Of a DNA stretch of 64,000 bases, positions 38,590-48,474 are shown piece after piece. The stretch lies in NCBI GenBank assembly GCA_030674185.1, contig CM060314.1, positions 32,024,115-32,088,114 of the forward strand, in the 5' to 3' direction. The stretch's first letter is position 1; the number at the start of each line of letters is the position of its first letter. Under the pieces are notes generated by a model, which saw only the letters and a list, made by a program, of their open reading frames with translations, made no database searches and had not been told where the DNA came from. Source of the DNA: Monoplex corrugatus. Taxonomy: Eukaryota; Mollusca; Gastropoda; Littorinimorpha; Ranellidae. The translations under genes were made by a program, and so were the position numbers.

Positions 38590-39010
38590 AAAAACTACCG
38601 GTGGAGTATACGAGCTCCCGACGTAGGTGAGCGGCTCCAATCACTGCTTCAGGCAATGAATCGTTCCACTCAGGGATGGTTCGCGGGAGGAACGAATAAA
38701 TTCTATAGTCCTGTGAACACTGAAGTCTAGCAAGCTGCCTTGAGTGTGCTCTTCTGTCCCTCTCCTTTGGTGCTCTCATCTTTGGTTCCTGGGATTTGCG
38801 TAGTTTGCCAAAATCCACCTGGACCATGTTGTTAATGATTTTGTACATCCTGGTGAGCCTTGCGATCTTACGTCAGCTTTGTAGGGATGTCCATCCGAGG
38901 TGGTGTAACATGTTGGTGACGCTGGCGGATCTTTTGTAGCGATTTAAAACGAAACGTGCTGATCTTCGTTGCACGGCCTCCATTTTTGTGATCTGTCCTT
39001 CTTTGTACGG
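38590..39010 (-). mobile_element. CR1-like LINE ORF2 C-terminal fragment
   Basis: The minus strand reads KMEAVQRRSARFVLNRYKR, SASVTNMLHHLGWTSLQ, then MYKIINNMVQVDF and SFLPRTIPEWNDSLPEAV. This is the conserved RT-distal region of CR1/jockey-group LINEs ('VQRRAARFV', 'MLxxLxWxSL', 'MYKIVxxLV', 'SFxPRTIxxWN'). One stop interrupts it. Confidence 0.8.
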
Positions 39011-39323
39011 GTCTGTATCGATGAATTTGTCAACAAGAAATATTTGGAGCAGAACGGGAGGTCGGGGAAAGGGGTGTACGTTCAGATGTGGTCACAAAGA
39101 TAAATAGGTTTCAGTACAGTGATACACTTGTACATAATGTACTGATTTTTGTATGAAATCTTAATGTACACAGCTTCACTACATAACTCCTGCATTGCAG
39201 TATTGGTCATAGTTATTGAAAGACAGTTTCAGAGACTAAGTCACTCAAAACTTAAACACCCCCCCCCCCCCATACAAACAGAAGAGTCTAAGTCAGGCAG
39301 TGTGGTACTGCACTAGGAAAACA

Positions 39324-39574
39324 GATTGATTGATTGATTAGGTTCAGTTTTCACGTCAACACCCAGCTCAGGTGATATGGCCGACGGGGATAGCCATCCC
39401 AGGGAAGTGGGGGAAGGGGGACTTATCTAATCCTATACTAACACCACCAGAACAACAATAATGTTAAGATGGGACAGCGAGAAGGCCAGTTTTAATGTAG
39501 CGCACCCTGGGATTCGAACCCACAACCATTAGCATGTGAATCCACGCTCAAACCAACTGAGCTACTAGGGCCCG
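39324..39574 (-). mobile_element. SINE family A, copy 1
   Basis: On the minus strand the tRNA-like head 'tagctcagttggtttgagcg' (box A) and 'gtgggttcgaatccc' (box B) is followed by a body with 'gttctggtggtg' and 'gccatatcacctgagctggg', ending in a TCAA/TGAT-type tail. About 235 bp. Three other good copies lie in this window. Confidence 0.88.
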
Positions 39575-39644
39575 CATTAGGAAAACGCATCGGCAAGGGT
39601 TTAAAAAGCACTAATGACCTAATTTCGATGTCGTAAGTAAGTCA

Positions 39645-39765
39645 CTTGCAGAGTGGCTGAAGACAGAGGGTGGAAGAGGTGCTTGCGGCATCAGGAGATA
39701 GAAACAGATGGAAGGCCATGAACGCCAACGCCTTGTGGCAAGGCGCTTGATGATGATGATGAAGT
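39645..39765 (+). mobile_element. LINE 3'-end fragment
   Basis: Matches the last ~110 bases of the LINE at 51960-52490: 'agagtggctgaagacagagg', 'agatagaaacagatggaagg', ending in (GATGAT)n at 39749-39762. Confidence 0.75.
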
Positions 39766-39954
39766 AGTTCACTATGAATGAAATGAATATCATCAGGTAA
39801 ATATGTATCTCAGTCTGTCTGTATACACACTTTACTAATATCACAGACATTTGTGTGAAGATTACATTTATCTAGCGGCAGACGGGCAGGTGTCAGAGTC
39901 TAGTATCGTGACCAAATTTTGACAGGCTGCTATTCAACATCAGTTATTAGGAGA

Positions 39955-40610
39955 GCTTACCGCTAATCAAAACATGTACTATACATACGCTTGTCACTAT
40001 CAAAACATGTAATATACATACGCTTGTCACTATCAAACATGTAATATACATACGCTGCCACATCAAACATGTAATATACATACGCTTGTCACTATCAAAA
40101 CATGTAATATACATACGCTTGCCGCTATCAAAACATGTACTATACATACGCTTGTCACTATCAACATGTACTATACATAGTGTCACTATCAAAACATGTA
40201 ATATACATACGCTTGTCACTATCAAAACATGTAATATACATACGCTTGCCACTATCAAAACATGAAACTATACATACGCTTGTCGCCATCAAAACATGTA
40301 ATATACATACGCTTGCCGCTTCAAAACATGTAATATACATACGCTTGCCACTATCAAAACATGTAATATACATACGCTTGCCGCTTTCAAAACATGTAAT
40401 ATACATACGCTTGTCACTATCAAAACATGTAATATACATACGCTTGCCGCTTTCAAAACATGTACTATACATACGCTTGTCACTATCAAAACATGTAATA
40501 TACATACGCTTGCCACTATCAAAACATGTAATATACATACGCTTGCCGCTATCAAAACATGTAATATACATACGCTTGCCGCTATCAAAACTCGTAATAT
40601 ACATACATTT
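39955..40610. repeat. 33-bp minisatellite, ~20 copies
   Basis: Unit 'aaaacatgtaatatacatac' + 'gcttgccgctatc', period 33 bp. Because 33 is a multiple of three, it keeps long open frames on both strands (minus-strand peptide repeat CFDSGKRMYIT). I treat these as non-coding. Confidence 0.92.
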
Positions 40611-40727
40611 CCATACTGTCCGACAAAAGGGCTTGCTTTGAACCAAAACTCCCTTCTAATGACAAAAACAAAACAAACAAAAAATCTTAAGCTTCCTAAT
40701 GTGTATTGGAGTTACGTGAAGAGTGAT

Positions 40728-40985
40728 TCACCGCGCTCGGTCAGCTCCATATGCGCTCCTCCCAAATTCGCCAACGATTATCTGACTGATTTCCTGAGCC
40801 TGCACAAAACCTTATGCGCTGGCAAGGTCTTGAAACGGGGAAAGACTAGAAGGGATCTATCAAACACTAAGCTGACACCACCAGAATGATGGAAATGTAA
40901 AGATGGGCTGCCAACAGGCCAGTTTTCAATGTTGCGGGCTGGGATTGAACTCGAGATATCAGATCTTGAGGCCATGGCTCTACAC
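40728..40985 (-). mobile_element. SINE family B, copy 1
   Basis: Shares with 50515-50752 'ctgacaccaccagaatgatg', 'aagatgggc', 'ggccagtttt' and the tRNA-like box B complement 'gggattgaactcgagatatc'. The head lies at the right, so the element is on the minus strand. Confidence 0.75.
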
Positions 40986-41700
40986 GTAGAACTCTATTCT
41001 AACGTCTATAAATATAAACCCCGTTTGCAAACATCGATACTATAACACTACACACTGTTCAGACAGAGCGACCATCCTTGGTGACGTGACGCAATCACTG
41101 TTTACTTAGTTCCGCATGAGGAGACTGTCAACGAGTAGGCCACTAGTATAGGGCAGAGGATACTCCAATGACACTCACAAAAGGCTCTAACTAATTGAAC
41201 GTTGAACCTTGTGCAGGGAGGGGAGGGTGGGAGCGGAGGGGTGGAGGGTGGCTGAGGGGGAGGGGGGAGGGCACTTCATTTAACAATGAACTCGGGATCT
41301 ACGCGTTTCTCGACCTTTTTCTGCTTGGTGTATCTGAGTACGAACAAAGACAGCTCAGACTAAAACACCCCAGGGAACTTCGCCCCCTCCCTCTTCCCCC
41401 CCCCCCCCGCGCTCCTTACCTCTGGGGCTCCGCCCGTCAGGGGTGGGGGGTGGGGGGCGGGTGACGATATGTTAAAACTTCTTTTAAAAACAGTCTTTTC
41501 ACTTGTCGTCATGTTGTGTGGTAAGATTTTCGAGTCTACCAAACGATTACCGTCTTATCTCTTGTAATAATATTCTCATCATTTATTGTCACGATGAATT
41601 ACCATTGCGCTGGACTCAGGATCCTATGGCTTGAATTCAGTCCCAGTCGACAACATTAAACATTGACCTGTTTGAAGCCCATCTTAACGTTTCCATCATA
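40986..41700. other. Unassigned stretch
   Basis: Contains G-rich low complexity at 41213-41271 and C/G runs at 41385-41462. No gene or repeat family recognised. Confidence 0.45.
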
Positions 41701-41711
41701 GTGGTGTGATG

Positions 41712-41958
41712 TTTTTTTGTTTGTTTGGTTCAGTTTTTACGTCTACACCCACCTCAGGTGATATGGCAGACGGGGATAACCATCCCAGGGAAGTGGGGGA
41801 AGGGGAATTTATCTAATCCTACATTGACACCACCAGAACAATACTGGAGTTAAGGTGGGAGGAGAAGTCCAGTTTTAATGTGGCGGAGACCGGGAGTCGA
41901 ACCCACAACCATTAGTATGTGAATCCGACGCTCAAATCAACTGAGCTATTGGGGCCCG
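41712..41958 (-). mobile_element. SINE family A, copy 2
   Basis: Same layout as 39324-39574, with 'caacccattagtatgtgaat'-type head complement and 'gagctattggggcccgc' at the right edge. Confidence 0.88.
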
Positions 41959-42384
41959 CTGTGGTGTGATGTCCGTCTGAATGTCTCCATAATAGGGTGT
42001 TGATGCCACTTGACTACCGCGCCCGTCCAACACAAAGACGCAGAGGTTGGGATGGAGGGGGGGGGGGGGGGAGTAGAGACTGCGAGTGCGGGTGAACGGT
42101 GAACTTGTAAACTCGTCCTTTCTTTATAGTTGTCTTCCTGTGTTTCTCTCTTTGTATATGTGCGGAGGGTGGAAACTGGAAATGTATAGGGGGGTGGACC
42201 TGTTTACTCGCCATTTCGTTAGTACTGTTTGTTTGTACGCGGCGGATGGTGGAGAGGTGGGATGGTTTGTGGGGGAAGGAAATGTTGTACATCCCACCTG
42301 TTCCTTTCTCTCCTCTTCAATGTACCCCTGAGGGTGAGGATGGTGGTGGGCTTTTCATATCGTTTCTTACTCGTACCCGAAAGA

Positions 42385-42502
42385 CAGGGTGGCTGAAGAC
42401 AAAGAGGGTGGAAGAGGTGCTTGAGGCAACAAGGGATAGAAACAGATGGAAGGCCATGATCGCCAATGCCATGTAGCAAGGCACTTGATGATGATGACCC
42501 GA
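42385..42502 (+). mobile_element. LINE 3'-end fragment
   Basis: Same ~110-base LINE end as 39645-39765: 'gggtggctgaagacaaagag', 'ggatagaaacagatggaagg', ending 'gcacttgatgatgatga'. Confidence 0.78.
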
Positions 42503-42659
42503 AAAATGGGTATGGGGGTGGTAGTGGTGGCGGGTGAAGTAGAGCGATTGTTCTTCTTCAAAGACGTCTGTACATCTGTATCTAAATGAAGGAAGGGGGG
42601 GGGGTTAAATCCTGTAGGGGTAGGGGGGAGGCAGTGAGTTGCAAAACTATTGTTAAGGT

Positions 42660-42675
42660 GTGTGTGTGTGTGTGT

Positions 42676-42757
<82 letters not shown>
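42660..42757. repeat. (TG)n/(GA)n microsatellite
   Basis: TG tract passing directly into a GA tract. Confidence 0.92.
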
Positions 42758-42763
<6 letters not shown>

Positions 42764-43020
42764 CCTTAATTTAAAGTTTTCATTGTTATTGGCTGAGGGT
42801 AGATGAGAGCGGCCATGGAAGTTAGCGTGCTAAAAGTAGCTATGACTGCCAAGGACTACGTTTGAAAGAATGGTTTAAAACCAGCGTCATGGAAAAGAAG
42901 CTGGATTATCCCCCTTGCATGGACAAACAAACATACATACAAACAAACAAACAAACAAACGAATTCAGTGTGTGGAGGCCTGCGTTTCAAGTGAACTCAC
43001 TGATCTCTACATCTTTTGTT

Positions 43021-43031
43021 ACATCTCTCTG

Positions 43032-43064
<33 letters not shown>

Positions 43065-43336
43065 ATCTCTCTCTGTTCGTTCTTTAATTTAATTAACGTC
43101 TTTTCACTATAAGTGATATTAGTGTGTGTGTCTCTCTCTCTTGCTCTCACTCTCTCTCTCTCTGTCTCGCTCTCCCTCCATCCTTCTCTCTTTTCTCCTT
43201 CCATACTTGGGTAACAACGTGTTCTGTTCGCTCTATCTCTCTCTCCCTCCCTTCCCCCTTTCTTTGTCTTGTCTCTCTCTCTGTCTCTCTCTTGTCTCTC
43301 TCTGTCTCAGTCTGTCTGTCTGTCTGTCTGTCTGTC

Positions 43337-43390
<54 letters not shown>
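43021..43390. repeat. (TC)n/(TCTG)n microsatellite
   Basis: Pyrimidine-rich simple repeat in two blocks (43021-43078 and 43126-43390). Ser/Leu/Val-rich frames across it are artefacts. Confidence 0.9.
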
Positions 43391-43392
<2 letters not shown>

Positions 43393-43584
43393 AACTCACA
43401 TGGGAAGTACAGTTTTTATTTTGTTAGATTTGTATGCGTGTGTACGTAAAAACCTAAAATCGTATGATAAACTTCTCTGAAGCCAAGACACACTGAGAAC
43501 ACGTATTGAATTCACAAAGGAAGACAGGCGCAACTTTTCAAGATTCAGTCATTTCCTTCTATTTAACGAAACAGAAAATTTCAG

Positions 43585-43700
43585 TACATGTAGATGTCTT
43601 TTGTCCTAAGTGTAGTGTATTTGTACTTTGTTTCATTTATGTACGCCTAACAAAGACCGGCTGGCCGAAAATTTGCGCCTGTTGCTTTGTCAAATAAGTA
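43585..43700 (+). mobile_element. Penelope-type terminal fragment with hairpin
   Basis: Carries 'aaagaccggctggccgaaaa' followed by 'tttgcgcctgt', matching the element in the 19.7-20.2 kb foldback and at 53.8 kb. The hairpin GACC-ggct-GGCC-GAAA resembles helix II and the GAAA box of a hammerhead. The link to Penelope-like elements is inference. Confidence 0.5.
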
Positions 43701-43779
43701 AAAATAATAATTAATAATAATAATTACAATATTTATATAGCGCAAAATCTTGATAAAAGCAAATCTAAGCGCTGAAACA

Positions 43780-43913
<134 letters not shown>

Positions 43914-43964
43914 TGGCTTTAAATGGGGAGAAAGAATAAAAGCAATGGAAAATTATAGAGAGCA

Positions 43965-44790
43965 TATTATATACAATTATATATTACAATGTGATTCCCC
44001 TCCGAGTGGAGACAGGCTGCAGAGGGGGTTGAGTGAGGTCAGGATTTTATGCAGAGGAGAAAAGGTGAGTTTTGAGAGCGGACTTGAAGGAGACAAAAGT
44101 AGGTTGCTGACGGACTGAGAAAGGAAGTTTGTTCCAGGAGAGTGGACCAGAAACAGAGAAGGCTCGTGGACCATAGCTTAGTGCGTGGAATGCGAAAAGT
44201 CAGAGGATCGGAGGCAGAGCGGAGGGTACGTGAGGGAACATAGATCTTAAGTAGGTTTGACAGGTAATCGGGGGCTGCGTTATTGAGGCTTTTGTAGCAC
44301 ATGGTGTCTAGTTTGTACTGTATGCACTTTGATACAGGGAGCCAGTGAAGTTGTGCCAGGAGAGGAGATATGTGGTCAGCTTTTTTTCTTTTTGAGTACA
44401 AGGCGTGCAGCATTGTTTTGAATGCGCTGTAGGATGCGAATGGTGGAGGCAGGAAGACCAGACAGGAGTGAATCGCAATAGTCAATGCGAGACATTATGA
44501 AGGAGAGAACGAGTTTTGCAGTTGTTTCGACAGAGAGATACTTCCTGATCAGGCTTATACGATGGAGGTGATAGTAGCAAGATCTGGCAGTTTGAGAAAC
44601 AAAGTTGTTCATGGAGAGGGTAGATTCAAGGCAGACACCAAGGTTTTTATCTGAATCAGAAATTGGGACTGATGTGTTACATAATGGGAGAGAAAGAGGA
44701 GGCAGCTGAGAAAGTTTCTGACGGGTGCCAGTGAGGATAGCTTCTGTCTTGTCGTCGTTCAGCTGAAGTACGCATTTTTAGTTATTCTTT
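43965..44790 (-). mobile_element. L2/CR1-type LINE ORF2 C-terminal fragment
   Basis: The minus strand reads CYYHLHRISLIRKYLSVET, SRIDYCDSLLSGLPASTI, LQRIQNNAARLVL and, after a frame shift in a T-run near 44382-44393, KADHISPLLAQLHWLPVSK, YKLDTMCYKSLN and TKLWSTSLLCFWSTL. The block order (RLDYCNSLL, RVQNxAARLV, LHWLPV, R-x-A-F-x-x-A-P-x-LWN-type end) is the classic 3' third of L2/CR1 ORF2. The element is 5'-truncated. Confidence 0.85.
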
Positions 44791-45089
44791 TTTCCTATGA
44801 TTCTGGTTTCTGCCTGCTTGATGGTGTAGAGAAGTCGATTTAGATGTCTGCTCCTGAACATATTCTCTGAGCACAAAGACCTTTGCCTTTAGAGCTGGTC
44901 GTGATATCATTAGGTAGATGTGAAAACAGTGAAGGTATTTTATCAGTGTGTGGGAAATAATGAGTTTTACAGCTGATAACTACATCAGGCGATAGGCCTT
45001 AGCAGGTTTTCGTGCAGCGCATGGATAGCCCAACTTGTGCTTGATAATATGGATATCGAGTGGCGTCGGCAGCTTGGGAGGTGATTGTC

Positions 45090-45305
45090 CGGAGAGTGGC
45101 GAGACATTGGCACACTGGGTGCGATCAGTGTGGGTTTGAACCACAGCGTGCTCTGAGTCAAAAGTGGTCCGCTTACTGCCCAGTTTAACACAGTTGTATT
45201 GGTAGTGTCAGTGTAGTCAGTGTAGTATTTCGTAAGCCCCCTTTCCCCAACTTCCCTTTGTCTGGCTATCCTATCCCCGTGGGCCATATCATCTGAGGAG
45301 CAAAT
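45090..45305 (+). mobile_element. Decayed SINE family A-like copy
   Basis: Box B-like 'gtgtgggtttgaaccacagc' is followed about 100 bases later by 'ccaacttccctttgtctggc' and 'ccccgtgggccatatcatct', which matches the family A body ('cccacttccctgggatggtt', 'cggccatatcacctg'). Confidence 0.6.
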
Positions 45306-45352
45306 CAAGCAGTTAGTCAATTACATCTTTGAGGTAAACCTCTTGAGACATC

Positions 45353-46044
45353 GTCGTCGTCGTCGTCGTCGGCCTCTTTACATCTCAGGAGATGATAGTC
45401 TGCACCAGGAGGCGTTGTGGTCATGGCGTGCACTTTCTGCTGTGGCTGTGCAGGCCGATTCTTGAGTGGCAATCTCTTCGATGCTGTGTTACCAGCGAAG
45501 CTGGAGTGTCCTCTCCAGGTGCAGGCCTGGGCAAGTGAATATGGAGGACGAGCTGTTGCCCATGCAGCAGATCCCCCCTCTCCTCGCCACTAGTAGAATC
45601 CAGGGGAAAGACGGAGGCCTGTACGCCTGGTACCAGGGGCGACGCAGGAGTTGCCAGAACGTTGTAGACAACGGCGAACTGCCTTAGGGACTCCGACTCC
45701 GGATTTTTCCTCAGGGTTGACTCCCGAAGCCTTTCCTATGAGTGGGTATGGCCGCAAGACAGCGGAGGTTTGAAATCAGAGTTTTCCTTCTCTTAGATGA
45801 GCTGTCTTCCCAGACTGATGAGCCCCATCTACCCAAAGCACTGGTTTTCAGGCGCCAGTAATCCGCCTTCACCCCTTCTCCTATCAGTAGTAGCAGTTCC
45901 GCCGGGCTTATATCTAAGCCACGCGAGCAGGTTAGGAGCTGGACTTAGTTGTCAGAGGCTATTGGAGACGCGCGCCGTGAGGGGCATTTTATAGACAATG
46001 GGAGCTTGCCCCATTGTCACCCCTCGGCTATGACAACCTTGGAC
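45353..46044 (-). mobile_element. Non-autonomous LINE derivative with 15-bp target duplication
   Basis: Flanked by perfect direct repeats ACCTCTTGAGACATC (45338-45352 and 46045-46059). On the minus strand it ends in a (GAC)n tail at the left edge. Its middle is similar to the 5' region of the full LINE: 'catgggcaacag', 'cctggagaggacactccagc' and 'ccttaggc' match 55610-55850. It has no EN or RT coding. Confidence 0.75.
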
Positions 46045-46130
46045 ACCTCTTGAGACATCAAACTAGTGTTAACTAGTGAAGTGGTTATTGCGACACTTGA
46101 CCACACCTGGACCTGCTGAATGTGTGGACC

Positions 46131-46290
46131 TTAACCCTTTATCTCCCGCACCATTTCCACCAGCAATTTGCATTGTCGGCCATGATTACAAAGCAAACAA
46201 CTGGGAAGCTGGTTGGCACATGTTTAGCCTAGTCACGGTGTCAAGTGTTTGCAGACTTTGGTGGATAAGGTGCGGCAATCAAAGGATTAA
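46131..46290. mobile_element. MITE-like element, TTAACCCTTTGAC family, copy 3
   Basis: Left terminus TTAACCCTTTATCTCCC, right terminus inverted (GCAATCAAAGGATTAA), with internal 'ggtggataaggtgcggc' and 'tgcattgtcggccatgatta' shared with the copies at 17.5 and 48.0 kb. Confidence 0.7.
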
Positions 46291-46910
46291 CTTCGTAAAT
46301 AAGATAATAGTTTTTCTAGAGGAGGTCCACCTTTAGGGCACTAGTATTCACGATCAACAGAGTATGACGGCTTGTCACAAGGTTTGTCCAGCGAGCTTTG
46401 TCCTAGAACTGGGAGGCAGCATGAACAGCATGATGGGTAATCTGTGGGCTATAAAAATCCATGAGTTCAGTTGAAGTAAACATTCACCCATTCGATTGCC
46501 ATCCAGGGTGGATCAGAGAACCGAATAAAGCATCGGTTTCTCACAATGCTTTAAAATTATTGAAGGCTTCGCTATTCCTCGTTTACTCTAAGAGTGGAAG
46601 GACTTTAAAACTCACTCAAATAACTAACTGAAGTGAACAGAACTGCAGAAGTCGTTTAGACAGCAGACAAGTCCGACTCTTTCCTGTTCTCCGTGCATTT
46701 GGGACCTAGCCCGTCAAGGGAGAGGAGGAAAAAATATTCTAAGAAAATTTTCATCGTTAGTCCTTGTATATATTACTGAGTGTGGTGTGCTTGAACGAAG
46801 GTAACTGAACAGAGGTCGTTCACTTCTACAGACAACGCTGGAAGGGGCAAGACATGGACTCCTAGATCAGTGCTGCTGCTTCCAGACGTCACTCGCATAC
46901 AGTGGAGACT

Positions 46911-46925
46911 ATGTCTGGACACAAG
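46911..46925 (+). other. Possible short first coding exon
   Basis: ATGTCTGGACACAAG followed directly by GTACGT looks like a start codon with a strong splice donor (MSGHK). 46340-46910 upstream is free of recognised repeats, so it could be a 5' UTR. No downstream exon was found in this window. This could easily be chance. Confidence 0.2.
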
Positions 46926-46929
46926 GTAC

Positions 46930-47422
46930 GTCTGTTTACTTGCCTTGTTTATCGTTAAGTTACTGACTTACCTGCCTTGTTTATCGCTGTCACTGACTTA
47001 CTTACCTTGTTTATTGATAAGTCACTGACTTACCTATCGTGTTTATTGATAAGTCACTGACTTACCTATCGTGTTTATTGATAAGTCACTGACTTACCTA
47101 CCTTGTTTATTATAAGTCACTGACTTGCCTACCTTGTTTATTGATAAGTCACTGACTTACCTACCTTGTTTATTGATAAGTCACTGACTTACCTTGTTTA
47201 TTGATAAGTCACTGACTTACCTATCGTGTTTAATGAAAAGTCACTGACTTACCTACCTTGTTTATCGCTAAGTCACTGACTTACTTGCCTTGTTTATGGC
47301 TATGTCACTGACTTACCTTGTTAATTGATGTCACTGACTTACCTACCTTGTTTATTGATAAGTCACTGACTTACCTACCTTGTTTATTGATAAGTCATGG
47401 CCTTACTTACCTTGTTTATTGT
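46930..47422. repeat. 28-36-bp minisatellite, left part
   Basis: Unit 'cttgtttattgataagtcac' + 'tgacttac', with an optional 'ctac' or 'ttac' that sets the period to 28, 32 or 36 bp. About 15 copies. Confidence 0.93.
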
Positions 47423-47429
47423 ATATGAT

Positions 47430-47560
47430 CGAATAAAAACACGAAAACACCATTTTTTTTTTTAGCTTTCGTAGCTTTTGGAGCTCTGATGCTCCTTCTT
47501 CAGCAGGCATGTTTATTTGCTACAGATGTCAATAGCTGGGGTCACGGCATTCGTACACTC
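47430..47560 (-). mobile_element. Penelope-type terminal fragment with hammerhead-like core
   Basis: The minus strand has CTGAAGA (47497-47503), then helix GGAGC-atcaga-GCTCC (47480-47495), then AAAAGC. CTGANGA + helix II + GAAA is the hammerhead core. Here the G of GAAA appears as A, so the motif is degenerate. Confidence 0.45.
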
Positions 47561-47749
47561 TAGAAACAGTACGCTCCAAAAGTAACAGGATTTTCTAATG
47601 GTCACGGCACATTGTGTTAAAGTTTCAGTTTTTTTCCAGAGTAATCAGTCCACACCGTACTGCTGTTCTCTACCAAGAACGATAACAGTTCAGACTCAAA
47701 GCTGACTACGTACTCAAAGGTCGAGAAGCACCTTTGTGAACAGATTTCA

Positions 47750-48003
47750 GTTCGGTTCGGTTTGGTTCAGGTTTTACGTCGACACCCACCTCAGGTGATA
47801 CGGCCGACGGGGATAACCATCCCAGGGATGTGGGGGTGAGTGGGACCTTCCTAATTTTTCCATTCCGACACCACCAGAACAACAATGATGTTAAGATGGG
47901 ACGGTGAAAAGGCCAGTTTTTAATATAGCGCACCCCGGGATTCGAACTCACAACCATAAGCTTGTGAATCCGACGCTCAAACCAACTGAGCTATTGGGGC
48001 CCG
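47750..48003 (-). mobile_element. SINE family A, copy 3
   Basis: Same structure as the other family A copies: body 'cacctcaggtgatacggccg' at the left, box B complement 'gggattcgaactc' near 47938, and 'gagctattggggcccgc' at the right edge. Confidence 0.88.
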
Positions 48004-48031
48004 CGCACAGATTTCAGAGTCAGCTGTCTAC

Positions 48032-48174
48032 TTAACCCTTTCACTCCCGCACTCCGGTCACCAGCATCCTGCATTGCCAACCATGTTAGCAAAGCAAAAA
48101 CTTAACCCTTTGATTCCCTCACCCTATCCACCAGCTTCCTGCAGGTAGATAGGGTGCGGGAGTCAAAGGGTTAA
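48032..48174. mobile_element. MITE-like element, TTAACCCTTTGAC family, copy 4
   Basis: TTAACCCTTTCACTCCC at 48032 and GGGAGTCAAAGGGTTAA ending at 48174, with an additional internal terminus (cttaaccctttgattccc). It has the same nested layout as 18421-18612. Confidence 0.78.
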
Positions 48175-48216
48175 ATAGTGGAGACACTCCCGGTGCCTGG
48201 TATTCATGGCACACGA

Positions 48217-48395
48217 GAGTGAGAGAGGGAGGGAGGAAAGGAGAGAGGTTGGTGCTGGGTTGAAGAGAGGGGGAGAGGGAGAGAGGCTGAGAAGGAGAGA
48301 GGGATAGAGAGAGGGAGGGAGGGAAGGAGGGATAGTGAGAAAGAGGGAGAGAGGAAGGGAGAGAGAGAGGGAGGGGGAGGGAGGCAGCTGAGATA
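48217..48395. repeat. (GGGA)n/(GA)n purine tract
   Basis: About 180 bases of purine-rich simple repeat. The proline/serine/leucine frame on the minus strand is an artefact. Confidence 0.88.
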
Positions 48396-48474
48396 TTTAG
48401 AACAAGTGAGTGTTCTTTGACAAGAATTGTCGTCTTTCCTCCAAGTCCTCCAGGTACGCAGCAGGGCCACTACT

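Noticed and set aside
40161..40646. 161-codon minus-strand frame with repeated CFDSGKRMYIT peptide
   Set aside because: Artefact of a 33-bp unit; the opposite strand is equally open and some units shift frame.
48204..48470. Pro/Ser/Leu-rich 88-codon frame
   Set aside because: Translation of a purine/pyrimidine simple repeat.
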